Below, piece by piece: positions 9,160 through 17,694 of a stretch of 64,000 nucleotides of DNA; the first letter of the stretch is position 1, and every line of letters begins with the position of its first letter. Both the position numbers and the translations under genes were made by a program. The stretch covers positions 1,254,375 to 1,318,374 of the forward strand of contig JAMLJH010000002.1 of NCBI GenBank assembly GCA_023953615.1. Direction: 5' to 3'. The notes under the pieces were generated by a model that worked only from the letters and a program-made list of their open reading frames with translations, was not told the DNA's origin and made no database searches. This stretch comes from Verrucomicrobiia bacterium (GTDB taxonomy: Bacteria; Verrucomicrobiota; Verrucomicrobiia; Limisphaerales; JADLHS01).

Positions 9160-9350
9160 CTAACAGCTCAGGTGAGCGACGATCGCAGAACAGCGCACTC
9201 GCAACACAATCACAGCGCCTACACTCAGTTGCCCGGCAATTGGGAGTGGAAGTTGTCGTCATGTTTTTATCGTCAGAATTATGGGGCCTTTGTGAGTTTC
9301 TGTCCAATCGGGATGCGCTCCAGTCCTTCCCAAGACTTTGGCGGTTAGGT
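9160..9350 (-). other. Candidate attC-like site between array genes 3 and 4, containing repeat copy 1
   Basis: On the minus strand it opens with ACCTAAC, where TAA is the stop codon of the upstream gene, and closes with CTGTTAGCC 7 bases before the next ATG. Between them lie the ~122-bp repeat (9227-9348) and about 60 bp of other sequence. A stop codon overlapping R'' and a start just after R' are normal in integron cassettes. No covariance search was possible. Confidence 0.4.
9227..9348. repeat. ~122-bp imperfectly palindromic repeat, copy 1
   Basis: Shares roughly 90 percent identity with 10780-10901, in the same orientation. The ends are inverted relative to each other: GCAATTGGGAGTGG at one end against CTTGGGAAGG read from the opposite strand. 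The interior has CAGAA...TTCTG arms. Both copies sit just upstream of small minus-strand genes. Confidence 0.85.
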
Positions 9351-9656
9351 CACGGTCTTCGGTTTTCGCTTTCCATACACTCCGAGTGCAATGCGCAGTT
9401 GTGGTGAAAGTTTCGGTTTCGGCTTCTGCTTTCTGACTGTGGGCATGCCATAATTGCGTCCTTCCCGCAAGGCTGTCTCGATGCGTGACCATCCTCGAAC
9501 ATCGTTTGTTCTTGGCGCCCGAAACTTATAGCCCATGCCAACCATTTCGCCGCCACACTGCGGACACCGGCGGACTGTCGGCGTGACTGAATACTCGTGC
9601 GGTTTTTTGAAAACCTTCCGACAACTAAAACAAGCGTGCTGGCTGAGTGTGGGCAT
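9345..9656 (-). CDS. Small zinc-ribbon protein (array gene 3)
   Basis: A 103-residue basic protein. It has four Cys in two knuckles, HACFSCRK (residues 8-15) and RRCPQCGGEM (29-38), as in a zinc ribbon, followed by a GYKFRAPRTNDVRGWSRIE segment and a Lys/Pro-rich tail. I recognise this as a widespread family of short uncharacterised proteins, without a known function. Its stop codon TAA lies inside ACCTAACC, the start of the 122-bp repeat. No GTTAG core is visible upstream of its ATG. Confidence 0.75.
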   Translation of the reverse strand: MPTLSQHACFSCRKVFKKPHEYSVTPTVRRCPQCGGEMVGMGYKFRAPRTNDVRGWSRIETALREGRNYGMPTVRKQKPKPKLSPQLRIALGVYGKRKPKTVT

Positions 9657-9783
9657 CGCAGTGGTCTATCGTCCCAGTTCAGTGAACACCGGGTCGGGAG
9701 CGAGGATTGGACTGAAACGGTTCAAGTTGATCATCATAAAATCGTGAATTACAGGAGCCACTGGCGGCTCGCTACGTGCAGGG

Positions 9784-10287
9784 TTAGCTATCATCCTTGA
9801 TACTTTTTAGTAATCCAATTGCCTGAATCCAAGCGTTCGATGGCCCCGTAAATTGGCCGTTCCATACTCTGCCATCCACGCTCATCATGAACACGGTTTG
9901 CCATATATTCGTGCCGCCGTTATTGGTCTGGAACACAGCATAACTCCCCTGACACCGTATGCTGGCGAATTGCTCGATCCGGTATTCCTGAGTGGCAAGC
10001 GAGAACTCGGACGACTTCCTCGCCTGATCCAGAAAGCCGTCGGCGATCTTCTGAACCAATCCCGGTATCTCCTGCGGTTTGTTTGGCGGTGGCCACTGTG
10101 AAAACATCAGCAATCCTCCGTCTGGTGTGCCTGCTATCACGGTATAGAAATGAAGTCCTCCGGGTGACTGATACTCCATACTCCAATCTGGAGGCAACTG
10201 AAACGAAAGCGGCCCTTTGGCCGCTGGCGGCGCACAGCCGGCCATAACGAGTGTAAAAACGAAAATGATCAGAAGTGATGAGCGCAT
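9784..10287 (-). CDS. Hypothetical lipoprotein (array gene 2)
   Basis: A 167-residue predicted lipoprotein: signal MRSSLLIIFVFTLVMAGC with lipobox LVMAGC, then a mature domain with LPPDWSMEYQSPGG and NAWIQAIGLLKSIK near the end. This looks like the single-domain proteins that begin with a 'lpxgW' strand motif, but I cannot name a family. The start is 8 bp after the stop of the membrane-protein gene upstream, so the two are probably expressed together. The stop TAA is embedded in AGCTAACC, again a CTAAC core at the 3' end. Confidence 0.75.
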   Translation of the reverse strand: MRSSLLIIFVFTLVMAGCAPPAAKGPLSFQLPPDWSMEYQSPGGLHFYTVIAGTPDGGLLMFSQWPPPNKPQEIPGLVQKIADGFLDQARKSSEFSLATQEYRIEQFASIRCQGSYAVFQTNNGGTNIWQTVFMMSVDGRVWNGQFTGPSNAWIQAIGLLKSIKDDS

Positions 10288-10295
10288 GGCTTAGC

Positions 10296-10766
10296 CTATG
10301 GTTGTGCTTTCTGAACTCGAAAAAGGCGAAACAAGAGACGCGGCAAAAACCAGACGGTAGAAATTGCCGTCCAATGGACGATGAACGCGAGGGCGACAAT
10401 AGCTCCAGCAATCGGTGGCACGGCTGGATGAGCACCGCTAAATGAAAGCCAAGTGATGCCGGTCACCAGTAGAAAAACCACAATCGGCGGCAACCAAACC
10501 GGAACTTGGTAATGCCGACGAAGCAGATCACTCAAGAGTGCCGCACCAGCCAGGATGGCAGTAATGACGACTGCAAAGGGAAGAACCCCGAGGACAAAGA
10601 TGGGGAAGAACATCGGGCCGCCCAGATCGTTCCCAATGGCCATGAGGACGAGGCAGCCGACGATAGGAACGACTGTGAAGAAAACGAAACACGCGGCTGC
10701 CGCTGCAAAATGCAAAAGGAGAAGCGGTAGCAATGGACGACGTTCCTTTTGTAGCGACGCGCTCAT
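10296..10766 (-). CDS. Small membrane protein with four predicted helices (array gene 1)
   Basis: A 156-residue hydrophobic protein with about four transmembrane segments (near residues 13-42, 49-76, 89-109 and 116-143), a basic N-terminus and a basic tail. No family is recognised. The ATG at 10766 lies 4 bases after the GTTAG core at 10771-10775 (minus strand), directly after repeat copy 2. It is followed after 8 bp by the lipoprotein gene, forming a two-gene unit. Confidence 0.7.
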   Translation of the reverse strand: MSASLQKERRPLLPLLLLHFAAAAACFVFFTVVPIVGCLVLMAIGNDLGGPMFFPIFVLGVLPFAVVITAILAGAALLSDLLRRHYQVPVWLPPIVVFLLVTGITWLSFSGAHPAVPPIAGAIVALAFIVHWTAISTVWFLPRLLFRLFRVQKAQP

Positions 10767-10779
10767 CGGACTAACGGTT

Positions 10780-10901
10780 AGTTGCCCGGCAATTGGGAGT
10801 GGAAGTTGTCGTCATGTTTTTTATCGTCAGAATTATGGGATCTTTGTGGGCTTCTGTCCATCGGGATGCGCCCCAGCCCTTCCCAATCCTTTGGCGATTA
10901 G
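10780..10901. repeat. ~122-bp imperfectly palindromic repeat, copy 2
   Basis: Second copy of the 9227-9348 repeat, differing at about 11 of 122 positions and with two compensating single-base indels. On the minus strand it starts GCTAATCGCC and is followed by CTAACCGTTAGTCC, which places a GTTAG core 4 bases before an ATG. An open frame of 68 codons across it is repeat-derived and is not called. Confidence 0.85.
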
Positions 10902-11087
10902 CTGCACCTGATTGAATCACAAGGTCGTCAGGACTCAAAGCCTCGGTAAGGCGGCCCAAACCACCCAAAACAAACAAGCGCGTATCGCCGTCGTCAGACG
11001 AGTGGCTTCAAAACGCGGCGGCAGAGTGGATAATGTCAGTTGGCAATTGCCATACGGGCTGGTAGATATTCAAATCGTTGCCGGGTT
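10902..11087. other. Spacer between the array and uxaC
   Basis: No gene is called. It contains a degenerate echo of the repeat end at 11037-11062 (CAGTTGGCAATTGCC), perhaps a decayed third site. It must also contain the uxaC promoter. Confidence 0.4.
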
Positions 11088-12515
11088 ATGACCTTTATTC
11101 ACGACGATTTTTTGCTGCACACCAAGTCGGCGCGGCGTTTGTATCACGAGTTCGCGGCGGCCGAACCCATTTTAGATTATCACAATCACCTCCCGCCCCG
11201 AGACCTCGCCGACAATCGGCAGTTCGCCAACCTGTTCGAAATCTGGCTCGCGGGCGATCACTACAAATGGCGGGCCATGCGCGCCAACGGGATCGCGGAA
11301 CAATTTTGCACGGGTGACGCCGCGCCGTTCGATAAGTTCCAGGCCTGGGCGGCCACGGTGCCGCATACCTTGCGCAATCCGCTCCATCACTGGACGCACC
11401 TGGAGCTCAAACGTTACTTCGACGTGGAGGCTCTGCTGGATGCCGCCAACGCGCGGCAGATTTGGGAACGGGCCAACGAGCAACTCGCCACCCCGGCTTT
11501 GTCCACGCAAGGAATTCTGAAAAAATTCAAGGTTCGCGCACTCTGCACCACCGATGATCCGGTTGATGATCTGCGTCATCATGAACGCTTGGCGGCGGCG
11601 GACTCCGCTACGAAAATCTATCCCGCTTTCCGACCGGATAAAGCGCTGGCGGTGGATCAGCCTCAATTTTTCAATGCCTGGACGGATCAACTCGCCGCCG
11701 CTGCCAAGGTGGATATCCAGACCTTGTCGGATTTTCTCGCGGCGCTGGAACAACGTCATGCCTACTTTCACGCCCACGGTTGCCGCCTGTCCGATCATGG
11801 GTTGGAACATTGTTACGCGGAATTTGGTCCGGAAAAAACCGTCGCCCAAATTTTTACGCGAGCGCGTAGCGGCCAAACCATATCGCCCAGCGAGCGCGCC
11901 CAATTCGCCACATTTATGATGGTCTTCTTTGGGCAATTGGATGCGCGACGCGGTTGGGTCAAGCAGTTGCACCTGGGCGCATTGCGCGGCAACAATACGC
12001 GGCTGTTACGCGCCGTGGGCGCCGATGTGGGCTGCGATTCCATCGGCACTTTTCCGCAAGCGCAAACGCTGGCGGCATATCTGGATCGCTTGGATCAGGA
12101 AAACGCGTTGCCCAAGACGATCATTTATAATCTGAACCCAGCGGATAATTACGTCTGCGCCGCCATGATGGGAAATTTTCAGGACGGCAGCATACCCGGG
12201 AAAATCCAGTTCGGCTCGGGCTGGTGGTTTCTCGATCAGAAAGAAGGCATGGAATGGCAACTCAACACGCTTTCGAATCTTGGGCTGCTGTCGCGCTTCG
12301 TCGGCATGGTGACTGATTCGCGCTCTTTCATGTCGTTTCCGCGCCATGAGTATTTCCGTCGGGTACTTTGTAACCTGATCGGTCGCGAAATGGAAAATGG
12401 CGAATTGCCAAATGACCTGAACCTGCTCGGCAACATGATCCGCAACCTCTGTTACCACAACGCCAGACAGTATCTGGACCTGCCGGATATGCTCACCGCG
12501 CAGAAAGAAAATTAA
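11088..12515 (+). CDS. uxaC: Uronate isomerase (glucuronate/galacturonate isomerase)
   Basis: Converts D-glucuronate to D-fructuronate, and D-galacturonate to D-tagaturonate, in the first step of hexuronate breakdown. It is a metal-dependent amidohydrolase-fold enzyme: the HxH motif is in LDYHNHLPP (residues ~27-35), and the family block CTTDDPVDDLRHH is near residue 166. The ATG at 11088 is preferred (MTFIHDDFLLHTKSARRLY, the standard N-terminus), giving 475 residues, the usual length. It stands next to nagA/nagB, consistent with use of sugar acids and amino sugars from polysaccharides. Confidence 0.95.
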   Translation: MTFIHDDFLLHTKSARRLYHEFAAAEPILDYHNHLPPRDLADNRQFANLFEIWLAGDHYKWRAMRANGIAEQFCTGDAAPFDKFQAWAATVPHTLRNPLHHWTHLELKRYFDVEALLDAANARQIWERANEQLATPALSTQGILKKFKVRALCTTDDPVDDLRHHERLAAADSATKIYPAFRPDKALAVDQPQFFNAWTDQLAAAAKVDIQTLSDFLAALEQRHAYFHAHGCRLSDHGLEHCYAEFGPEKTVAQIFTRARSGQTISPSERAQFATFMMVFFGQLDARRGWVKQLHLGALRGNNTRLLRAVGADVGCDSIGTFPQAQTLAAYLDRLDQENALPKTIIYNLNPADNYVCAAMMGNFQDGSIPGKIQFGSGWWFLDQKEGMEWQLNTLSNLGLLSRFVGMVTDSRSFMSFPRHEYFRRVLCNLIGREMENGELPNDLNLLGNMIRNLCYHNARQYLDLPDMLTAQKEN

Positions 12516-12575
12516 CCCGCGACGCCCCGTTAAACGCGCACATTGGCAAACGCTCGTGTGCGGTGTTCGGTCGGC

Positions 12576-13358
12576 TTACCGATCTGGTGGCAGCGACTCT
12601 GCTGCGGCCGCATCCAAATAGAGCGTCGCATCCGGGTGCTGACGCAAAACACTGGCGGGACAAGCGGTGGCAATTGGACCGCACAACATGGCGCGAACCG
12701 CCGCCGCCTTACGCGGTCCCGGCACGACGCAGACCAAGGTGCGCCCGGACCGCAGCGTCGGACAGGTCAAGGTGATGGCTTGTTGCGGAACGGAAGCAAA
12801 ATCCGGAAAGCAACCGTCGTTCACTTGTTGCTGGCGACAGGCCGAATCCAGCTCCACCACTTTGACGGCTTGTGGATCGTTGAAATCCGCCACCGGCGGA
12901 TCATTGAAGGCAATGTGCCCGTTTTCGCCAACGCCAAGGCAGACCAGATCAATCGGTTTTTCCCGCAATAACGCCGCGTACCGCTGACATTCTGCAATCG
13001 TATTTTTCGCCTCACCACGAATACCATGAAAGGCTGCCGGGCGAATTTTTGTCAGCAAATGTTCCTGTTGATAGCGTCGAAAGCTCGCCGGGTGATCCGC
13101 CGCCAGCCCCACATACTCGTCCATGTGGAAGATAACCACCCGCGACCAATCAATATCCGGGGCCGCAGCAAGGTTGCTGATCAATTCATCCTGCGACGGA
13201 GCGCTGGCCACGATCATTCGCGCCGCGCCCTGCTGCGCGATCCGCTCGCGCAACACCTGGGCCGCGCGCGAGGCCGCTGCGTCACCCATGCCGGACCGGT
13301 TCGCATGCACCTGCACTCGCAACTGATCCACTTGGAAATGCTTGGAGTCAAAATTCAT
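12576..13358 (-). CDS. nagB: Glucosamine-6-phosphate deaminase
   Basis: Converts glucosamine-6-phosphate to fructose-6-phosphate and ammonia, feeding amino sugars into glycolysis. A 260-residue protein of the NagB/RpiA fold, with the signatures IFHMDEYVGL (residues ~75-84) and CLGVGENGHIAFNDPP (~142-157), the latter being the PROSITE glucosamine isomerase pattern region. It starts 7 bp after the nagA stop on the same strand, so the two should be co-transcribed in the order nagA-nagB. Confidence 0.95.
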   Translation of the reverse strand: MNFDSKHFQVDQLRVQVHANRSGMGDAAASRAAQVLRERIAQQGAARMIVASAPSQDELISNLAAAPDIDWSRVVIFHMDEYVGLAADHPASFRRYQQEHLLTKIRPAAFHGIRGEAKNTIAECQRYAALLREKPIDLVCLGVGENGHIAFNDPPVADFNDPQAVKVVELDSACRQQQVNDGCFPDFASVPQQAITLTCPTLRSGRTLVCVVPGPRKAAAVRAMLCGPIATACPASVLRQHPDATLYLDAAAAESLPPDR

Positions 13359-13365
13359 AAACGCG

Positions 13366-14295
13366 TCATTCGATCAACGGCAGTTCGAGATTAAAGTGCG
13401 CGGCGATTAAAGTCGAAAAGTGAGCGCGAGCGGTGGCCGCGTCCAGACCCAGCCAGCGTTGCACATTAGCCACGCCGACATCCGGACAGAGAGCGGACCC
13501 GGCCAGTTGCTCCGTTCCCGGCAAGCGAACGATTTGATCCGCGCCCGCCTCCACTTCCAAGTGGGCCAACCGATAGCGTCCCGCGCCCATCCCCGCCGCC
13601 GCCATGCAATCGGTGGTGAAGAGCGCCTGGCCAACCGGTTTGGCGCGATAAAAATTTTGCAGCGTCGCGGGCGACAAATGCACTCCGTCCGGGATAAAAA
13701 ACGCCGTCAATTCATCCCGCGCCAGCAAGCGTTGAATGACATTATCGTGCCGGTGCAATTCAATGGGCGTGCCGTTGCCCAAGTGCGTGCAAAAACGGGC
13801 GCCCGCCGTAATTGCGGCCGCGATTGTCTCGTCAGCGGCATTGGTGTGGCCCAATGAGACCTGCACTCCGGCAGTGGTTAAGTATCGAATAAACTCCGCG
13901 CTACCGGGCCACTCGGGCGCCAACGTGACCAAGCGGAGGTTCCCCTGGGCGGCCTGCTGCAATAGTTCGAAATGCCGCAGATCGGGCGGCGCCATGAGTT
14001 GCGGATCATGCGCTCCACAGAAACCCGGTTCAGGCGAAAGCCACGGTCCTTCCAAATGGTAACCGCACAGCGCCGCCGCCACGACCGGATCCGCCGCGCG
14101 CAAACGCTCCAGATTTTCCAGTTTGGAACACAAAGCCGGAATAGTGTCAGTAATCAAGGTGGCGAAAAACCGATGCGTCTGATGTCGGGTCAACGCCGCG
14201 ACGGCTTGTTGGGCCTGGGCCAGCGTTAAAGTGGCGGCTTGAAAATCCACTCCAGCAAAGCCATTTACTTGAATATCAAAAAGACTGCGTTTCAC
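13366..14295 (-). CDS. nagA: N-acetylglucosamine-6-phosphate deacetylase
   Basis: Removes acetate from GlcNAc-6-phosphate, giving the NagB substrate. The amidohydrolase signatures are FDIQVNGFAGVDFQ near the N-terminus, GYHLEGPWLSPEPGFCGAHD (the metal-binding Glu), SLGHTNA, HLGNGTPIELHRHDN and TTDCMAAAGMG. The frame is open to 14421, but family members of this short type begin at about VKRSLFDIQVNGF, so I place the start at the GTG at 14295 (310 residues); the ATG at 14418 is the alternative. The N-terminal beta-sandwich of longer NagA proteins is mostly missing. Confidence 0.93.
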   Translation of the reverse strand: MKRSLFDIQVNGFAGVDFQAATLTLAQAQQAVAALTRHQTHRFFATLITDTIPALCSKLENLERLRAADPVVAAALCGYHLEGPWLSPEPGFCGAHDPQLMAPPDLRHFELLQQAAQGNLRLVTLAPEWPGSAEFIRYLTTAGVQVSLGHTNAADETIAAAITAGARFCTHLGNGTPIELHRHDNVIQRLLARDELTAFFIPDGVHLSPATLQNFYRAKPVGQALFTTDCMAAAGMGAGRYRLAHLEVEAGADQIVRLPGTEQLAGSALCPDVGVANVQRWLGLDAATARAHFSTLIAAHFNLELPLIE

Positions 14296-14593
14296 AATTT
14301 GCGAACCATCCGGTGCATCGTGGTTTAATAAACTGATCGGCGGTTTTTCCACGCCTGAACCTGTCACCGAAAAACGTATCCTGAGCCAATTCTCGGCAAA
14401 GGACAAACCTTGAAACATCACGTCGGGTGCAAACTGCGATCGCCGCGCCCCACCCGATGGACCACGTCAGAACCGAACTTACGCGTTCAGGGCAAATTCA
14501 GGCAAAATCTCTGTCAAAATCTCTTGACCCGAGAGCGACGAACTGTTCAACTACCGCCGCATTTGCACAGGGTCAGGATTTGTTAAGAAACCT

Positions 14594-15379
14594 ATGAATA
14601 CAAAGTCATTACTCATCTCGCTCGGAGTGGTTTCAATCAGCGGCTCGTTGATTGGGCAAACTATATTCTCCGATGACTATCAATCATATAACGACACCTC
14701 CGCTCTTAGCGGCACCTATACGCAGATGTATCCAGATGCCCCCGTTCTTCTGGACACTGAGAAAGGATACAACTCTTCACAGTCCATTCACTTTGGTACT
14801 CCATCCGCCAACAGCCTCGAACGAATGTGGTTTAATTTACCCGGTGGTCCGGTAGCCCCGACGGACGCGGCGCCGCTATTGGTTGAGTTCATGGTTGATC
14901 TGGATGTGGATATTTGGAGCACACGACAATACATCGAGCTACGTTCCTATGCCAATGGCGCTTACAACGATGGCGCACTGAATCAACTGCTCGCCTTGGG
15001 TTTTAACTCTTCAGGTGTAAATACCGCGCTAATCAACAAACGTATTTATGCCGGTAACGATGCTGGCTGGGGAGACTTGACCGGAAACATTGCCACTCGC
15101 GCCTCGATCGTCGCGGCGAGCGATTGGACGAAATTGGGCATGTTGATCAAGGGCGATACAGTTGAATGGTATGTAAACGGGCTGTTCGATTCAGCCAACA
15201 GCATCACTGCCAATGTGGCTTACGATTCCATCGTTATTGGCTCTGGCCTTAGCAGTGCGGGCGCGGATGTCTGGTTTGACAACTTGACCGTTACCGTCAT
15301 TCCCGAACCGACCACCATGGCGTTGGGATTGATTGGCGGCATCAGCCTGTTGCTGGCCCGTAAAACCCGTCGTCAATAA
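14594..15379 (+). CDS. PEP-CTERM sorting-domain protein
   Basis: A 261-residue secreted protein: signal peptide MNTKSLLISLGVVSISGSLIG, a beta-rich LamG-like middle (WFDNLTV near the end) and a C-terminal PEP-CTERM signal (IPEPTTMALGLIGGISLLL then ARKTRRQ, residues ~235-261). PEP-CTERM tails are recognised by an exosortase (EpsH/XrtA type) and are usually tied to extracellular polysaccharide or biofilm production. It is single, with a rho-independent terminator 20 bp after the stop. The exact role is unknown. Confidence 0.9.
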   Translation: MNTKSLLISLGVVSISGSLIGQTIFSDDYQSYNDTSALSGTYTQMYPDAPVLLDTEKGYNSSQSIHFGTPSANSLERMWFNLPGGPVAPTDAAPLLVEFMVDLDVDIWSTRQYIELRSYANGAYNDGALNQLLALGFNSSGVNTALINKRIYAGNDAGWGDLTGNIATRASIVAASDWTKLGMLIKGDTVEWYVNGLFDSANSITANVAYDSIVIGSGLSSAGADVWFDNLTVTVIPEPTTMALGLIGGISLLLARKTRRQ

Positions 15380-15398
15380 AGTTTTACCTTTCTCTTTC

Positions 15399-15429
15399 AA
15401 GCCGCCAGCAATGGCGGCTTTTTTATTTT
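15399..15429 (+). terminator. Rho-independent terminator of the PEP-CTERM gene
   Basis: An 8-bp perfect stem AAGCCGCC/GGCGGCTT with a 6-base loop (AGCAAT), followed by TTTTATTTT. It lies 19 bp after the stop at 15379. Confidence 0.9.
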
Positions 15430-15569
15430 GATCCGAAACTCAATGCTCTCGTCTCCGCACGCAAATGGGCCGGAGGGTTGATCGTCCCGCACTTGGTCAG
15501 GCAAGTGGATCAAAACACCACCGGGAAAAGTTCGACCGGATTGACCGGTTTAGGCTATGCTCACCGGCC

Positions 15570-16928
15570 ATGCCAGTGCCACAGCCATCCACAGTCACTC
15601 TCGAAACCGCGCTCCAAGCGGCTCGCGAAACCCGAGTTCTTAAAATCGGCTCGCATCTCTTGTCTGAAACACCCGAGATTTTCGCGGCGCAATTCGGCAA
15701 CCGTCCCGCTGTCATCGTTGCCGATGAGAACATGTTTTCCATTGCTGGATCTGCCGTGCAAGCCGCGTTTCACTCAGCCAATCATCCCAGCCAGCCTCCT
15801 TTCATTTTCCACGATCCGAAGCTCTACGCTGAACACCATTTCGTTGCCGAATTGGAAACCGCTCTGCGCGCCCACGATGCGGTGCCAATTGCCGTCGGTT
15901 CTGGCACCATTAACGACCTGACCAAACTGGCAGCGCACCGCACCCGCCGCCCCTACGTGTGTGTGGCGACGGCGGCGTCCATGGATGGCTACACGGCTTT
16001 TGGCGCGTCCATCACCCAGGCAGTCTCCAAGCAAACCTTCCACTGCCCCGCGCCGACCGTGGTGATTGCCGATCTGGAAATAATTCGGAACGCGCCTCCG
16101 GAAATGAACGCGTGGGGTTACGCGGATTTGCTGGCGAAAATCACCGCCGGCGCCGACTGGATCCTGGCCGACACGTTGGGCGTCGAACCGATTGATCCGC
16201 AACCGTGGACGATTGTGCAGGGACGGTTGCGCGAGCTGACCGCCAATCCGGCCGCAATTCGTACCGGCGATCCCGACGCCATCGGCAAACTGATCACCGG
16301 CTTGCTGCTCGGAGGTTTTGCCATGCAATCAGCGCAATCCAGCCGCCCCGCCTCGGGTGCCGAACATCAGTTCAGTCATCTGTGGGATATGCAACACCAC
16401 ACGCACCAGGGCCGCGCCCCCTCGCACGGTTTCAAAGTCGGAATCGGCACGCTGGCGGTCACGGCTTTGTATGAACAACTCCTGGCGCAACCGCTCGAAC
16501 AACTGGACGTGGACGCTTGCGTCGCCGCCTGGCCGACGACTGAAAGTTGGATCAACCGCGCGCGGATCGGGTTCGGTGCCGGCGAACTTTTGGATTGTGC
16601 GCGGCGGGAACTCACGGCCAAACAACCCACGCCGCCGCAGTTGCGCGAACAACTCGAAACCCTGCGCCACCGGTGGCCGGCGTTGCGCGAACTATTGCCA
16701 CGGCAACTGCTGCCCTTCACCGAACTCAGCCAGATGCTGAAAGCCGCCGGAGCGCCGACGGCGCCGGAAGCCATCGGCATCACGCGCGAACGGCTGCGCG
16801 AAAGTTATTGGTTGGCGCTCTGCATTCGCCGCCGTTTCACCGTGCTGGACGTGGCGGCGCGCACCGGTTTATTGGACCGTTGTTGCAATGAGATTTTCGC
16901 GCCACACGGGCGTTGGCCGACGGACTGA
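15570..16928 (+). CDS. sn-Glycerol-1-phosphate dehydrogenase homologue (AraM/EgsA family)
   Basis: An iron-containing alcohol-dehydrogenase-fold protein of the family that reduces DHAP to glycerol-1-phosphate, in archaeal lipids and, as AraM, in some bacteria. Visible marks are the nucleotide-binding GSGTINDLTKL (~110), ATAASMDGYTAFG with the metal-ligand Asp (~132), GAEHQFSHLWDM and PSHGFKVGIGT with the two metal-ligand His (~268-295). The start at 15570 (MPVPQPSTVTLETAL) gives 452 residues; the upstream open frame is non-coding in character. Convergent with the MarC gene. The family is clear, but in bacteria the product's fate is often unknown. Confidence 0.88.
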   Translation: MPVPQPSTVTLETALQAARETRVLKIGSHLLSETPEIFAAQFGNRPAVIVADENMFSIAGSAVQAAFHSANHPSQPPFIFHDPKLYAEHHFVAELETALRAHDAVPIAVGSGTINDLTKLAAHRTRRPYVCVATAASMDGYTAFGASITQAVSKQTFHCPAPTVVIADLEIIRNAPPEMNAWGYADLLAKITAGADWILADTLGVEPIDPQPWTIVQGRLRELTANPAAIRTGDPDAIGKLITGLLLGGFAMQSAQSSRPASGAEHQFSHLWDMQHHTHQGRAPSHGFKVGIGTLAVTALYEQLLAQPLEQLDVDACVAAWPTTESWINRARIGFGAGELLDCARRELTAKQPTPPQLREQLETLRHRWPALRELLPRQLLPFTELSQMLKAAGAPTAPEAIGITRERLRESYWLALCIRRRFTVLDVAARTGLLDRCCNEIFAPHGRWPTD

Positions 16929-16941
16929 GGTTCGCGCCGTT

Positions 16942-17622
16942 TTACTTCGCCACCAGCCCTATTCCTTCCAGCAACGCCTTCACCCCGTTCCAGCAAATAC
17001 CCACCCCGATGCACAAGGTGATGAAAGCCGACAGTCGCAAGATGACCTGCATGCCCAGGTTGCCCACCCAGCGACTGAGCGGCGCCATGTAGCGGTAGGT
17101 AACGGAAATTGTCAGCGAGATGATGATCGCACCCAAAACCGCCGCGAAGAATTGAATCAACGAATGTCTCACGGTGTGCGAATGGTTGGCGCCCACGGTA
17201 ATCGCCACTGAAATCACTCCCGCGTCAATGGTTACCGGCAACGTGAGCGGGTAAAAGGCCCGGCCCAGCGCAATGTGCCGGGCTTGTTGCGCGTCCGCCG
17301 TAACCGTGGCCGAGTTGTTGCCTTCATCGGCTAAAATCCGCCAACCCAAAGCGCAAACCACCGCGCCCCCCGCCACTTGCACGATCGGCACGGAAAGTCC
17401 GAAAAACAACAGCACGAAAGACCCGAACAGCATGGAGCCGAGCAGCAATCCAAAGGAGTAGAGCGCAATCCGGCGCGCCAACTCGGCTCGCGTGGAACGG
17501 TCGCACCCCTCCGTCATGGAAAGAAAAATCGGGCCGCTACCCAGCGGATTCACCACGGGCAACACCGCCGCCACAATCAGCAGGACGGCTTCCAGCAATT
17601 GTTTTACATCGCTCCAAAACAT
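16942..17622 (-). CDS. MarC-family (UPF0056) integral membrane protein
   Basis: A 226-residue inner-membrane protein with six predicted helices. The N-terminal LPVVNPLGSGPIFLSMTEG segment is the hallmark of the MarC family. Despite the name, MarC is not shown to be a multiple-antibiotic-resistance transporter, and the substrate is unknown. It is convergent with the glycerol-1-phosphate dehydrogenase gene, 13 bp apart. Confidence 0.9.
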   Translation of the reverse strand: MFWSDVKQLLEAVLLIVAAVLPVVNPLGSGPIFLSMTEGCDRSTRAELARRIALYSFGLLLGSMLFGSFVLLFFGLSVPIVQVAGGAVVCALGWRILADEGNNSATVTADAQQARHIALGRAFYPLTLPVTIDAGVISVAITVGANHSHTVRHSLIQFFAAVLGAIIISLTISVTYRYMAPLSRWVGNLGMQVILRLSAFITLCIGVGICWNGVKALLEGIGLVAK

Positions 17623-17694
17623 GATTTCGAACTGTGCTTCTCAAACATTCATTTCAAGAAAAATTTACCCGGGCCGCCGCGCAACGGCTCCTGG

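Noticed and set aside
10771..10977. 68-codon minus-strand open frame upstream of array gene 1
   Set aside because: More than half of it is the 122-bp repeat read in frame; no ribosome site or protein-like pattern.
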